Part shown: positions 8,174 to 17,136 of the stretch, one piece after another | Layout of the letters: each line of letters begins with the position of its first letter | How positions within the stretch are numbered: position 1 is the stretch's first letter | Assembly (NCBI GenBank): GCA_964653095.1 | Contig: CAZZEH010000004.1 | Coordinates: 61,965 to 125,964, forward strand | Length of the DNA: 64,000 bases | Direction of reading: 5' to 3' | Source: JAMLHH01 sp964653095 | Lineage (GTDB): Bacteria > Bacteroidota > Bacteroidia > Chitinophagales > JADIYW01 | Position numbers and translations under genes: made by a program | The notes under the pieces: model-generated | Seen by the model: only the letters and a program-made list of their open reading frames with translations | Database searches by the model: none | Told to the model about the DNA's origin: nothing

Positions 8174-8657
8174 CTGTTGAGTGTTTTTGGTAATAGACAT
8201 AATCGCCTTGGGTCACGTCATCGGTGTGGATGATTTCTCTGTCTTCCTGTGTCCGTAATGATCTGCAGCTCATCGTGAGTGAGTGCTCCCAGATATCGTT
8301 TTGATAGTCTGAGAATTCCTGCTCTACGAGATTCATTCTGCCACTGTGGCTGAGTCTGAATCCTAAAAGCAATCTTTTGACCTGCTCTGAAATCGCATAG
8401 ACTCCTCTTGCTCCTCTCAGCAACCTGCTCTGTATGCTCAGGTTAAAGGTCAGTGTGGTGTGGTGTGACAGATCTCCTACTGATTGGTTGGGGTCTGCTT
8501 TTTCACCCAGAAAAACGACGGTAATCAATCCCTTTGCTACGGGAGTTCGATACTCTGCGATGTCATCCGGGAGCTTGACTATGTTGCATATATCTGTCAG
8601 GCCGGTATCAGACTGCAGTCTGCTCACTATTTCCTGCTCTAATGCTTCGTAGTCCAT
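8154..8657 (-). CDS. Tail terminator-like protein (Mu gp37-like)
   Basis: This 167-residue protein starts MDYEALEQEIVSRLQSDTGL. The N-terminal helix, the central beta-rich part (GLITVVFLGEKADPNQSVGD, TTLTFNLSIQSRLLRGARGV), and the position between a connector gene and the DUF2635/sheath genes fit the gp37 (DUF1834-like) family of Mu-type phages. It would cap the tail before head joining. Assignment is by gene order and fold pattern rather than strong motifs. Confidence 0.6.
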   Translation of the reverse strand: MDYEALEQEIVSRLQSDTGLTDICNIVKLPDDIAEYRTPVAKGLITVVFLGEKADPNQSVGDLSHHTTLTFNLSIQSRLLRGARGVYAISEQVKRLLLGFRLSHSGRMNLVEQEFSDYQNDIWEHSLTMSCRSLRTQEDREIIHTDDVTQGDYVYYQKHSTDENIHV

Positions 8658-8999
8658 TTAATCTCCTTTGTCTTCCTGTAAAATGACTGTGAACACATCA
8701 CCGTCTGTAGCTCTTTTGCTGTCTCCTATCAGCTTCAGTGTCCAGTAGTCTTTTCCTCTGACTGTTATTTTCTCCGCAGACTTATCATTAATTAAGTCCC
8801 GAAGTCCGGGCCAGTCCCCGTGTTTGTATTCAAGTGTGGGTCTCTGGTAGTCATAGTTATAATCTCCGACTTTTTCTCCTTCTGAAGGGTCGTTGAAGAG
8901 GACTCTCGCCGGGGTGCCGTCCCAAAGGGCCGTGTAACCCATTGTTTCTGCTATCCGGTCGAAAGTCTCCACCTTCAACATATCAAAGACGTTTTCCAT
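8658..8999 (-). CDS. Head-tail connector protein
   Basis: This 113-residue protein starts MENVFDMLKVETFDRIAETM. It contains a small beta-barrel-like pattern (GTPARVLFNDPSEGEKVGDY, then ITVRGKDYWTLKLIGDSKRA), resembling lambda FII-type head-tail joining proteins. It follows the decoration protein gene and abuts the tail terminator gene, the expected place for a connector or stopper. The family name is tentative. Confidence 0.55.
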   Translation of the reverse strand: MENVFDMLKVETFDRIAETMGYTALWDGTPARVLFNDPSEGEKVGDYNYDYQRPTLEYKHGDWPGLRDLINDKSAEKITVRGKDYWTLKLIGDSKRATDGDVFTVILQEDKGD

Positions 9000-9017
9000 G
9001 ACTCCTTTGACTCCTTT

Positions 9018-9371
9018 TTACAATCCGTTTGCCAAGGCGACTACTACTGTTGTATCCGTTGTAGCGGCTGCTTTGAAACAAATGCCCACAAAGGTCGCTG
9101 TAGTCGGGTCATCCGACAATGCTCCTCCGGAATTTGCTGCATAGACTTTCGCTCCCTGGTCGATGTCTTTGCCAGCTCCGGTAGTTTTGTTTTTCAGCTC
9201 GAAAACGCCTTGGGTAAATAGGGCTATCGGTGCATCATCTGCAGTTGTTCCGTTTCCGTCACATGCTGCTACTGCCCAGAGGTCTTCTATCTTGACCAGG
9301 TCTCCGCCTTTCACCGTATCGGCGACCTTTGCATGGATTTTACCTGCTGTTTGTTGTCTTTCGTTTAACAT
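9018..9371 (-). CDS. Capsid decoration protein (DUF2190-like)
   Basis: This 117-residue protein starts MLNERQQTAGKIHAKVADTV. The repeated short strands with Gly/Ala/Thr-rich turns (GGDLVKIEDLWAVAACDG, DIDQGAKVYAANSGGALSDD, TTATFVGICFKAAATTDTTV) match DUF2190-type head decoration proteins. It lies immediately downstream of the capsid gene. It probably binds the mature capsid surface. Confidence 0.75.
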   Translation of the reverse strand: MLNERQQTAGKIHAKVADTVKGGDLVKIEDLWAVAACDGNGTTADDAPIALFTQGVFELKNKTTGAGKDIDQGAKVYAANSGGALSDDPTTATFVGICFKAAATTDTTVVVALANGL

Positions 9372-9384
9372 TGTTGTGTGTTTT

Positions 9385-9547
9385 TAGACCGCAGACCACG
9401 GACGATGGACGACCGTGTTTGCGAGATTAGTTATTTAATTTTTGACGACAGACCACAGACCACGGACCACTGTATTTGCTGAATGCTTAACAACGACGGT
9501 TCGGCTACGCTCACCGGTCGTCTGTGGTCTGTTGTCTATCGTCTGAT
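9385..9547. repeat. GACSACR heptamer arrays between capsid and decoration genes
   Basis: Two GAC-orientation blocks (about 9387-9415 and 9442-9470) and one GTC-orientation block (about 9518-9547) surround CCGTGTTTGCGAGA and CGGTTCGGCTACGCTCACCG elements. Confidence 0.8.
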
Positions 9548-9549
9548 AA

Positions 9550-11523
9550 TTACTGACCTGCGTTTTTATACCACCCTTGGTAGCCCCACACAGCACAGTC
9601 AAATGCCATGTTTGCTTTGATGACCAGAGCATCAGATAACTGATCGACAAAGCTGTCGATGTTCACTCCCTCATTGCCGTCTAAGTAGCTGTACACGATA
9701 CCGTCAGCAGTAGTGACGTTAGGGTCGGCTGCCAAGTACCATGCTTTGGTGTCTGTCAGCTCATTGATGACCAACACTTCAAGTCGGCCCACAAAAGGGT
9801 TGACATTACCTGCTGCTTCCGGATTGATCTGGGATACAAACTGCTGAGCCAAGGTCTCCAGCTCCGGCGGAACAATCAAGTATTTAGGAGCAACTCCGAT
9901 ACTTCTGCCTCCCGGTGATTTCTGTCTTCTTAGAGCAGTTCTACCTACACTCAAGGCGTTGATAGTAATCGTACCTCCACTGGATGTGAAGTTTGCGTGG
10001 TCAGAAGCATCAAACAGAGCTATCCCGTCCGGAGTGTTCACGTTATTCTTGATCAAAGCCCAGACTTTCTCAGACTGGAACTTCTGCGCATCCACTCCTA
10101 TGATGTGAGGGATACGGGAAAGTACACTCAAATCGTCGTTGACGATGGTCTCGTAAGAGATGGTGTGTATCTGTCCGAATCTCTTCAACTTTATAGTTGC
10201 ATCCTCATTTTGGATAATAGGACTGGATGGATAAGCTCCCGCTTCCGGTATCTCTCCGAAAGTAGAGGTTCCGTCTAATTTCACTCCCGTTTTTTGACGG
10301 AAATCAGACGCTGACTCTCTACGTGCTAACTGCTGCCATGGATCTACCTGGTGATCATAGTCTCTTCTCAGTGTGCGAGTAATCGCTTGTGAGAACAGAA
10401 TTGGATAGTCGGTAGTGGTCCATGCTCTCTCAATCATTTTCTTATCATCCATCAAGCCCGGATTGATTCCTGCAGAGCGCAAACGGCTTTTGGCCAGTTC
10501 CTTGAAGGTCATATTGCGGTACTCGCGGGCTTTTGTTTTTTTGCCAAAGTCTTCCACCGTGCCCGGTCTCATTCTCTCCATAAGAGACTCGATAGCCGCT
10601 TCTCTTTCCTGCATCCCTTCATCTCCTTTCGCTTTCGCGTCAGATGTCACCGGTGCCGGGTTAGACCGCTTGGCTACTTCGTCAATGATTGCAGCCCTTG
10701 CAGCTTCCAATGAAGTGCCTTCGCTGATTAATTTGTCTGATATCTTTTCATCCAGACCTGTGCGCTTGCATAAGTTCGTGATGGCGGCAACACGTTCGCG
10801 CTCCAGCTTCACAGCTTCGGTGCGTACTTCATCTACGTTGACTTCGGGAGCTGCTGGTGCAACTGCCGGAGCTTTGATTTCCGCCGGTTTGGTTTCGTCA
10901 GCTGTGCGCTGATCCGTTGTTTCTTTTGCCATTTTGGTTTTATTTGCGTTAGAAATATTTACGTTTTGAAATTTCCCTTCGACTCCGCTCCCTTCGGCTC
11001 CGCTCAGGGTGCGAGCACCGCTGTTTGGGTCTGCCGGTACGGCTACGAAAGAAAGTTCTGCCGGCTGCCATTTCGTAGCCGTCAGGGTTCTGATACTGCT
11101 CTCATTCGCTTCGGTGAGTTGGTACTCGCTGATGGAGTAGCCTACTGATACGTTGCGGATGAGTCCTTTTTTGATTTTGTTGACTACGGTAGCATCGCTT
11201 TCTTCTTCGGATAGTCTGACTTGGGCTCTTGCTTCTTTTTTGCTTTCGTCGATCCAGACTTCCTGAACTACTCCGATGACATCCCGTAGTGTCCACTGTG
11301 AGTGGGAATCTAAGACAGGTGCTCCTTTCTCCATACGAGTCAGGTCCACCGCATCTTTTGAGATTCGCAGAACTTCATTGAAGTATTCTCCTTGACCCCA
11401 GTCGAATCTTCTGACCGGAGTTTCAGTAGCAAAGACCACTTCGATGGTGTTGTCTTTCTCGCTGTAGGAGTTGACATCTACCAGTGCTCTGGTGCATGAT
11501 ATGGGAACTCTCACCTGTTTCAT
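9550..11523 (-). CDS. Fused prohead protease-major capsid protein
   Basis: About 657 residues from an ATG at 11523 (MKQVRVPISCTRALVDVNSY). Residues 1-165 look like an HK97-type prohead protease: candidate catalytic His in GAPVLDSHSQWTLRDVIGVV, Ser in GLIRNVSVGYS, and the closing PAELSFVAVPADPNSG. A charged scaffold-like helical region (residues about 200-300) follows, then an HK97-fold capsid domain (MTFKELAKSRLRSAGI onward). Protease-scaffold-capsid fusions are known in Mu/P2-like phages. The upstream ATG at 11634 is rejected because it would add only repeat-derived residues. The linker TLSGAEGSGVEGK is itself encoded by a CCCTTCGAC...GCTCAGGG element. Confidence 0.88.
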   Translation of the reverse strand: MKQVRVPISCTRALVDVNSYSEKDNTIEVVFATETPVRRFDWGQGEYFNEVLRISKDAVDLTRMEKGAPVLDSHSQWTLRDVIGVVQEVWIDESKKEARAQVRLSEEESDATVVNKIKKGLIRNVSVGYSISEYQLTEANESSIRTLTATKWQPAELSFVAVPADPNSGARTLSGAEGSGVEGKFQNVNISNANKTKMAKETTDQRTADETKPAEIKAPAVAPAAPEVNVDEVRTEAVKLERERVAAITNLCKRTGLDEKISDKLISEGTSLEAARAAIIDEVAKRSNPAPVTSDAKAKGDEGMQEREAAIESLMERMRPGTVEDFGKKTKAREYRNMTFKELAKSRLRSAGINPGLMDDKKMIERAWTTTDYPILFSQAITRTLRRDYDHQVDPWQQLARRESASDFRQKTGVKLDGTSTFGEIPEAGAYPSSPIIQNEDATIKLKRFGQIHTISYETIVNDDLSVLSRIPHIIGVDAQKFQSEKVWALIKNNVNTPDGIALFDASDHANFTSSGGTITINALSVGRTALRRQKSPGGRSIGVAPKYLIVPPELETLAQQFVSQINPEAAGNVNPFVGRLEVLVINELTDTKAWYLAADPNVTTADGIVYSYLDGNEGVNIDSFVDQLSDALVIKANMAFDCAVWGYQGWYKNAGQ

Positions 11524-11577
11524 AGCTACAATTTTAAAGGTTTTTTTTGGGGTTTGGTTTTGCTGTTGTTTTGCTGA

Positions 11578-11675
11578 GTGGACGACAGACGACAGACGAC
11601 GGACCACCGAGTTCGCTGAGTGACTTCTGACCACAGACTCCCGATAGCTATCGGGAAGACCGCCGTATTCGCGGA
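11578..11675. repeat. GACSACR heptamer array with CCCGATAGCTATCGGG palindrome
   Basis: Heptamers lie at about 11580-11612. A perfect palindrome CCCGATAGCTATCGGG follows near 11641-11656 and a CCGTATTCGCGGATG element after it. The array separates the minor tail protein and capsid genes. Confidence 0.8.
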
Positions 11676-11677
11676 TG

Positions 11678-12364
11678 CTATCGCGCTCCTGCTCTTTTGA
11701 GTACGAGATGTATCTGTCTCTCGAATTCTTTTTGCATAGATTCTACTGCTTCGGATTCTACGTCTGCGCTTACCTTCTCATTGGTCATGGTCGCATAAGC
11801 GGAGGTGGTCTTGAGTGCCTGTATAGGGTAGCGTTTGCCGCCAAAGTTGAATTTACTGCCGGAGTATGTGCCGCGGGCAAATATCTGTTTACTGATACCT
11901 GGCTTTTGTGACTGTATCAGGAATGCTGACGGGAGTCTTCTCTTTTCTCCTTTGATAACTTCAAGTTCTACTCCGTTGCTCTGTGCTTTTTTTGCCGCCT
12001 TTACTGCTTTTTGTCTCAGTGCTCTCTTACCTGTCTCTTTGTTTTTGTAGGATGCTATGGATATCTTTTGTCCGTTTTTGATGAACGTGGGTTTGAAGTG
12101 TGACAGTCCGAAAGGTCTGATGCTGCCCTTGATAGTCGCTTCCGGTGTGGTGTAGCTGGCAAGATTCATAATGACCATGTCCTTGGTGTCTGCATAGACG
12201 AGATTGTAGTTGCGGACGATTTCCCGACGGTACTTGGTCCTCGCTTTTTTAATGGCGGTATTCAACGCTCTGACCTTGGATGTCGTCAACTGCTTGCCGG
12301 AGAGGCTGGCTGCTAACTTCTCTAAGGTTTTTGCTTTGTCTTCTATGCTGATGGATATGGGCAT
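11678..12364 (-). CDS. Minor tail protein, lambda gpZ-like
   Basis: This 228-residue basic protein starts MPISISIEDKAKTLEKLAAS. The pattern (N-terminal helices KVRALNTAIKKARTKYRREI, a central basic region, and a C-terminal VESMQKEFERQIHLVLKRAG) matches the prophage minor tail protein Z family, which helps complete the head-tail junction. It lies between portal and capsid genes, an unusual place for a gpZ-type protein in lambda but common in other phages. Confidence 0.7.
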   Translation of the reverse strand: MPISISIEDKAKTLEKLAASLSGKQLTTSKVRALNTAIKKARTKYRREIVRNYNLVYADTKDMVIMNLASYTTPEATIKGSIRPFGLSHFKPTFIKNGQKISIASYKNKETGKRALRQKAVKAAKKAQSNGVELEVIKGEKRRLPSAFLIQSQKPGISKQIFARGTYSGSKFNFGGKRYPIQALKTTSAYATMTNEKVSADVESEAVESMQKEFERQIHLVLKRAGAR

Positions 12365-12377
12365 GCTTGTTTGTTTT

Positions 12378-12546
12378 TAGACGACGGACGACAGACCTCG
12401 GACGACAGTATTCGCAGTGTGATTTGCTTAGCAGACGACAGACCGCGGACGACGAACGACACTTCGACAAGCTCAGTGACCACCGTATTCGCGGATGGTT
12501 CTTCGCTGGCGATAGCATCCGTGGTCTGTGGTCTGTGGTCCGTGAT
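12378..12546. repeat. Inverted GACSACR heptamer arms around CACTTCGACAAGCTCAGTG
   Basis: GAC-type blocks (about 12380-12405 and 12434-12462), the element CACTTCGACAAGCTCAGTG, CCGTATTCGCGGATG, then a GTC-type block (12520-12546) running up to the portal stop codon. Confidence 0.85.
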
Positions 12547-12547
12547 C

Positions 12548-13996
12548 TTACTCATTTTCTTCCGATTCTGAGATTTCATCAGCTCTTTGCTTGGCTGCAT
12601 CGTAGCGTGGGTCGCTATATGGCTTCACTCCTGCTGCATCAAACATCTCTGCGGATTGTTTTAGTTCTGCTAATACTTCTTCGGGGGAGAATCCGAGTTT
12701 TCTGACTGCTTCCTGCCAGCTCATCAGACCGGCTCTCACCTGCTCTACCATGCCTCTGATCTCTTTGACCGGGTCTATCATCTTTCTGCCCGGGACAGTC
12801 CATTCTATCAACAGTGGAGTACTCTTCGGTAAACTCCCAAGCAGCACCGCCGCATCCACAAACCAAGTCCATACGGTAGCGCACAACTTCGGCACGATAA
12901 CGTGGTTTTGCCATGCTTCTACGTTGCGTTGGAACTCTATCCAACCCATACGTCCGGAGCTGTAATTGACATTGGAAAGGTCTCCGGTGACATTTTCATA
13001 GGTCTGACCGAATCCTACGGCTGTGGAGGTCAGCATACTGCGGCTGTATTCTGAGAAACCTTCGGCGGGTGGAGGTGAAGCAAATGTGACTTCCTTGCCC
13101 GGTTCCAGATGCTGAATGATTCCCGGTTCTACTTTGTCCACTCTGTCAAATTCTTCATCTTCGACTCCGGACAGATCTGCATCTGTTTTTGTGATGAAAA
13201 TAGAGAAGCAGGCGGCTACTTTCTGACGCATCAGCTGAGCATCTGTGTAGTCGTCAAAATCCCGGAGTCTCATCATAGACGGTGTTCCGAGTGGTATCCC
13301 TCTGGTCTGCTCCGGCTCATCCTGGATGAAGAGATGTATCACGTCTTCTTTTCTCCAAAACTCTGATTCTACTACTATTCCGGACTCGGGATCTGATGCA
13401 AATATCCAATAGCCTACTTTCTTTCCTTTACTGTTGTATTCAATGCCCTGGTTTACTTTGCCTCCGGCATATTTCGGATTCATTTTGTGATTATCCAGGT
13501 ACTTGGTGCTGATTACTTTCAGCTCTAAAGGCACTCTGTCTTTGTCCTTGGTTCTGATACGCAGTACCAACACTTCTCCGTGCATGGAGATGGTCCTCAT
13601 GACGAGAGCCTGTATGCCAAAGAAATTCAGATTTTCATCAAAGTCTGCTCTGACATCCAGTGCCCATTCTTTCCAGACTTCTTTCAGCTTTGTGTCGGTG
13701 ATGGCCGGGACGATACCGATACCTACGGTGTTGTTGGCGTTGCTATTGTGTGCCCTGAAAGCCAGTGGGTTGTTGCGGTACAAATCCCTGCTCCTGATTT
13801 TCAGTGTTTTTAATTCAGCGAGCGGAGCCTGTGTCTCGGAGGAAGCAGTCCTCCAGCCTGCAGTGCGACGATCTTTACGTGCTCCTTCGTAGTGTTGAGA
13901 CCTGAGCAGCAGCTCCGCTCTTCTGTATTGCGCTCTCTTCAGGCCTCTTACGGGGCTGAAAAAGGATATCAATCTATCTACTGCATTCATTTTCAT
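12548..13996 (-). CDS. Portal protein, lambda gpB-like
   Basis: About 482 residues starting MKMNAVDRLISFFSPVRGLK. The N-terminal pattern GWRTASSETQAPLAELKTLK and RSRDLYRNNPLAFRAHNSNA is typical of lambda-type portals, and NVNYSSGRMGWIEFQRNVEA is the conserved late motif. It forms the dodecameric DNA gate in the capsid. The start at 13996 overlaps the end of the gpW gene; another ATG two codons later is equally possible. Confidence 0.92.
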   Translation of the reverse strand: MKMNAVDRLISFFSPVRGLKRAQYRRAELLLRSQHYEGARKDRRTAGWRTASSETQAPLAELKTLKIRSRDLYRNNPLAFRAHNSNANNTVGIGIVPAITDTKLKEVWKEWALDVRADFDENLNFFGIQALVMRTISMHGEVLVLRIRTKDKDRVPLELKVISTKYLDNHKMNPKYAGGKVNQGIEYNSKGKKVGYWIFASDPESGIVVESEFWRKEDVIHLFIQDEPEQTRGIPLGTPSMMRLRDFDDYTDAQLMRQKVAACFSIFITKTDADLSGVEDEEFDRVDKVEPGIIQHLEPGKEVTFASPPPAEGFSEYSRSMLTSTAVGFGQTYENVTGDLSNVNYSSGRMGWIEFQRNVEAWQNHVIVPKLCATVWTWFVDAAVLLGSLPKSTPLLIEWTVPGRKMIDPVKEIRGMVEQVRAGLMSWQEAVRKLGFSPEEVLAELKQSAEMFDAAGVKPYSDPRYDAAKQRADEISESEENE

Positions 13997-14213
13997 TCTT
14001 CTGCCAGTTTTTAGAGAATGCCGCATAACGGCGTGATGACTTGTTACCATTCAGCAGTCCGAGTTCTTTGCCTATCAGGTTGCGGATACGCAGCATCTCA
14101 TCGAGTGATCGGTAGGTGACTGTTTTGTCACCGTATCGAACGCTCAGAGTTCCCTGTGCAATACTTTTGTTGAGTGCTTCGTATTGTTCTACTGTAAAAG
14201 TTGGGTCAGCCAT
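13974..14213 (-). CDS. Head-tail joining protein gpW-like
   Basis: This 79-residue protein starts MADPTFTVEQYEALNKSIAQ and continues GTLSVRYGDKTVTYRSLDEM, which matches the gpW family in size and helix-hairpin-helix layout. Its position between terminase and portal is as in lambda. It stabilises packaged DNA and prepares the head for tail joining. The gene overlaps both neighbours. Confidence 0.88.
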   Translation of the reverse strand: MADPTFTVEQYEALNKSIAQGTLSVRYGDKTVTYRSLDEMLRIRNLIGKELGLLNGNKSSRRYAAFSKNWQKNENECSR

Positions 14214-14554
14214 ATCTCTTGTTTATTTTTCAAATCTGTGAATAATTTCAGAATATTCTTATAGTCGCAAGTAAACTGCAAATAGAAATCTACTTCAAAG
14301 GATGCTTTTTCGACATGATAATCGACTCCCTGTCTGGTGTGCCCTGTTACCACGGCTATGTCGTGGTTGGACATCTGCAGCTCTCTGTTGAGCAGCAGGA
14401 ACAATATACGGCGTTTGATAGGGATGACGGTCCCTCCGGAGGGTTTCAGCAAAGCTATCCTGCTCATGCCGAAGTAGGCGCAGGCCGCTTTTATCATCAG
14501 TGAGTGCGGAGGCTCTGCTACCTCCACCCGTAGCGTTTTTATGCGTGTAATCAT
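14189..14554 (-). CDS. DnaA domain IV-like DNA-binding protein
   Basis: This 121-residue protein starts MITRIKTLRVEVAEPPHSLM. The middle segment RRILFLLLNRELQMSNHDIA and VVTGHTRQGVDYHVEKA resembles the helix-turn-helix of DnaA domain IV, here without an AAA+ domain. It overlaps terminase by four bases upstream and gpW downstream, so it is co-translated with packaging genes. It may bind packaging or origin sequences; the function is inference. Confidence 0.55.
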   Translation of the reverse strand: MITRIKTLRVEVAEPPHSLMIKAACAYFGMSRIALLKPSGGTVIPIKRRILFLLLNRELQMSNHDIAVVTGHTRQGVDYHVEKASFEVDFYLQFTCDYKNILKLFTDLKNKQEIWLTQLLQ

Positions 14555-16407
14555 AGGTAGGTGCTTTTTCTGACTTTTGGCTTTTTGTCTTTTTTATCTG
14601 TTGGAATCGTGCCTTTACGGAGTAACACCTGCCAATGCTTGGGACCGTAGTTATCCATACCCACGAGATGCGCTGCTGCTCTAGCATAAACTCTGCAGTC
14701 CAGAGGCTCATTTCGCGTGAACTTCTTCACCCATTTTTTGACATCTCTGCCTTCTTTGTTCTTGGTGATGACCAGTTCTTCAGATACCAGCCCTTTGAAA
14801 TAATTCTCATCGTAGCGCGGAAAATGACAGTAACCGCCTTCTCCTTCTTCCAATCTCAGCCATCCGTAGAGCTCTGACTTCAAAAGGCTCACACCTACGC
14901 TCCAGACTTTTGTTTTAGCGGTGCTTTTGTTCTTCCTGGTCACATTGACCGGTCTGGGGGTCGATACGATGTTTGTGAGGCTGTCTCGACCTTTGATCGG
15001 GACTACACGACTCGGAGGATACTTCTCGCAAAACGCATAGACTTCCGAAGCCCAGTTACCGGAGTCCACGCACATCATGCGGATGTTGAGCAGTTCCCCA
15101 TCGGGCTTCTCCCAAGTCTCGTTCAACACCGCTCCCAACTTCTGCCAGACCTCAGCACTTGCATCTCCTGCTACAAAGCCCGTGAGTACTCTGAAATCTA
15201 TGCTGAAAGATATCTTTCCCTCACACCAGCCGACTATCTCCAACTCTATGCGGTCCCGCTGGATGTCCACTCCGGCAGTAAGGAACGCAACTTCGTCAAC
15301 CGGGATTTTGTTAAGCGGATAGTCTTCTCGGCGGTCAAACAAGGTCTGCCACTCCGGTTTGTCTCCGCGCTCTTCAAATGAAAGCCCAAGCGTAGTGTTG
15401 GTGAAGGTTTTCATCTTCGGGACATCTCCCTGAGCCTCTTCGTACTCTATGGCAACGTCAGCCCAGCTCAGCCAGCCTAATGGTGAGTACAGGGAATTCA
15501 GATGATAACCTATTCGCTTGCGGTTTTCATTCTCCGGGGCTGTTGCTATCCAACTACCTGCTGCCAGCATTTTGGTTTTATGTTTTTCTTCTATTGCTTC
15601 TCCGCAGTGCTGACATTCGTAGTGTACGTCTTTGGCTATTTTGGTTCGTTTGTCGTAGGTGTATCGCAACTGCTCCCAGACAAGATGCTGCATGCTCCCG
15701 CAATGTGGACAAGGCAAATGATAGTATCTCTGGTCTGTCGCTTCAAACAGCGGCTCTATGATGCTCAATCCCTTTGTAGTAGGTGTGCTGAGGATGAATA
15801 TTTTACGGTTTGAGAACGTGGAGGTTCTTTTCCTTGCCAGGTCAATCGGGTTTCCTTCTCCATCCAGGTCAATCGGATAGGCATCCACTTCGTCCAGCAT
15901 CAATCGTTTGACCGGCATATTACGAAGACCTGCTGCGCTATTGGCTCCGGTCATCCGGATAATTCCTCCCGGAAATTCTTTCTTTGTGAGAGTATTGCCG
16001 CTGTCCCTGGATCGAGCAGGTTTTACTTTCTCTGCCAACGATGGTGAACTCTCCAGCATCGGCTGAATACGGGTCTTTGAGACTAATTCTACTACTTCTT
16101 TGGTCGGTTCTACGAGCAGGAACGGACAGGGTGATATATCGACCGTGTAGCCCATCCAGTTGAGTCCGGCTTCTGTTACGCCTAACTGAGCACCCTTCAT
16201 CACGATGATTTCTTCAGCGTGTGAATACTCACCGAGATTGTCCATGATTTCACGCAGAAAGGGAGTTACAGACGTGCGATAGCGTCCGGGCAATGCCGAG
16301 CTCTTGCTATCCAGCAGTCTGTGCGTGTCAGCCCACTCGCTGACGGTCATTTTGCGTTCAGGTCTCAGTCCCCTGAGAAAACCTGTTAGTGTTGGACTGT
16401 AAATCAT
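14551..16407 (-). CDS. Terminase large subunit, lambda gpA-like
   Basis: This 618-residue protein starts MIYSPTLTGFLRGLRPERKM. ATPase part: a Walker A-like MKGAQLGVTEAGLNWM, Walker B RLMLDEVDAYP, and coupling motif ILSTPTTKG. A zinc-binding pair of CxxC motifs (CPHCGSMQH and CQHCGEAIEE) follows, then the nuclease domain (GVDIQRDRIELEIVGW ... RMMCVDSGNWASEV). It translocates and cuts phage DNA during packaging. It overlaps the small subunit gene by about 50 bases. Confidence 0.94.
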   Translation of the reverse strand: MIYSPTLTGFLRGLRPERKMTVSEWADTHRLLDSKSSALPGRYRTSVTPFLREIMDNLGEYSHAEEIIVMKGAQLGVTEAGLNWMGYTVDISPCPFLLVEPTKEVVELVSKTRIQPMLESSPSLAEKVKPARSRDSGNTLTKKEFPGGIIRMTGANSAAGLRNMPVKRLMLDEVDAYPIDLDGEGNPIDLARKRTSTFSNRKIFILSTPTTKGLSIIEPLFEATDQRYYHLPCPHCGSMQHLVWEQLRYTYDKRTKIAKDVHYECQHCGEAIEEKHKTKMLAAGSWIATAPENENRKRIGYHLNSLYSPLGWLSWADVAIEYEEAQGDVPKMKTFTNTTLGLSFEERGDKPEWQTLFDRREDYPLNKIPVDEVAFLTAGVDIQRDRIELEIVGWCEGKISFSIDFRVLTGFVAGDASAEVWQKLGAVLNETWEKPDGELLNIRMMCVDSGNWASEVYAFCEKYPPSRVVPIKGRDSLTNIVSTPRPVNVTRKNKSTAKTKVWSVGVSLLKSELYGWLRLEEGEGGYCHFPRYDENYFKGLVSEELVITKNKEGRDVKKWVKKFTRNEPLDCRVYARAAAHLVGMDNYGPKHWQVLLRKGTIPTDKKDKKPKVRKSTYL

Positions 16408-16990
16408 CTTCGTTGCTGAGTTTCATCAGTACTTCGTTAATTTCGTCCGTGAGAAAGTTTTGCGCTTCTTTTTCATCCATGGAAAGAAGCTGTTTTGTTA
16501 TCCGTGCCGGGATGGCCTGAAAAGCAGATCTGACCTCTTTGCCAAACTCAAACAGTTCTCTGTCCACGTCTTCTCTGTTAACCAGCTCTCCCGCTTTGAC
16601 CTTCAAGCTAATCAAGTCTATCTGAGCTTTAATCAGCCTGTGCTTTCTTCTCGCCTCGTGTTCCGAGTCATGAGGGTCAAGCTGCATCTCCAACATCTCT
16701 AAGTTAGCAATTTCATCTAACTCTTTCTGTGAAATTTGCTGCTGAGTATTTTCTGCGTTTTCTATTTGGCTCTGGATTTCTGCTATTCTTTTGTTTTCCT
16801 TCTTCTCCGCCATCTTTCGAGCTGCCCTGAATTCCCTGCCCCATTCTTTGTCAGCTATCTTTCTGTCTATCATCTTGACCGCCGGGTCGAAGCCCGACAG
16901 TATTTTCCCGGCATCGATAGCCTTCCGAATGGTCGTTCTGCTGCATCCGTTAATCTTTGCGTATTCTGTTATTGTGAGAGTGTATGCCAT
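16358..16990 (-). CDS. Terminase small subunit, Nu1-like
   Basis: This 210-residue protein starts MAYTLTITEYAKINGCSRTT with a winged-helix/excisionase-like DNA-binding region, then a long charged coiled coil (KKENKRIAEIQSQIENAENT) and a helical C-terminus. This layout and its place directly upstream of gpA fit the DNA-recognition subunit Nu1. It would select phage DNA for packaging. Confidence 0.8.
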   Translation of the reverse strand: MAYTLTITEYAKINGCSRTTIRKAIDAGKILSGFDPAVKMIDRKIADKEWGREFRAARKMAEKKENKRIAEIQSQIENAENTQQQISQKELDEIANLEMLEMQLDPHDSEHEARRKHRLIKAQIDLISLKVKAGELVNREDVDRELFEFGKEVRSAFQAIPARITKQLLSMDEKEAQNFLTDEINEVLMKLSNEDDLQSNTNRFSQGTET

Positions 16991-17136
16991 TCTGTCACAC
17001 TAAGTTACACCGAAACCTGAACCCAAAAAAATAATTTTGTCGCTGGCGTTTTTTTGCGCCTTGCAACGCCGCAAGGAAAAGCTCGCCGGAAGTACCTTGA
17101 CCGGATTTTTTGTGGGGAACTTGATTTTATTGGATG

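Noticed and set aside
9435..9650. Open frame on the minus strand at the capsid gene end
   Set aside because: It is mostly translated heptamer repeat and overlaps the capsid gene in another frame.
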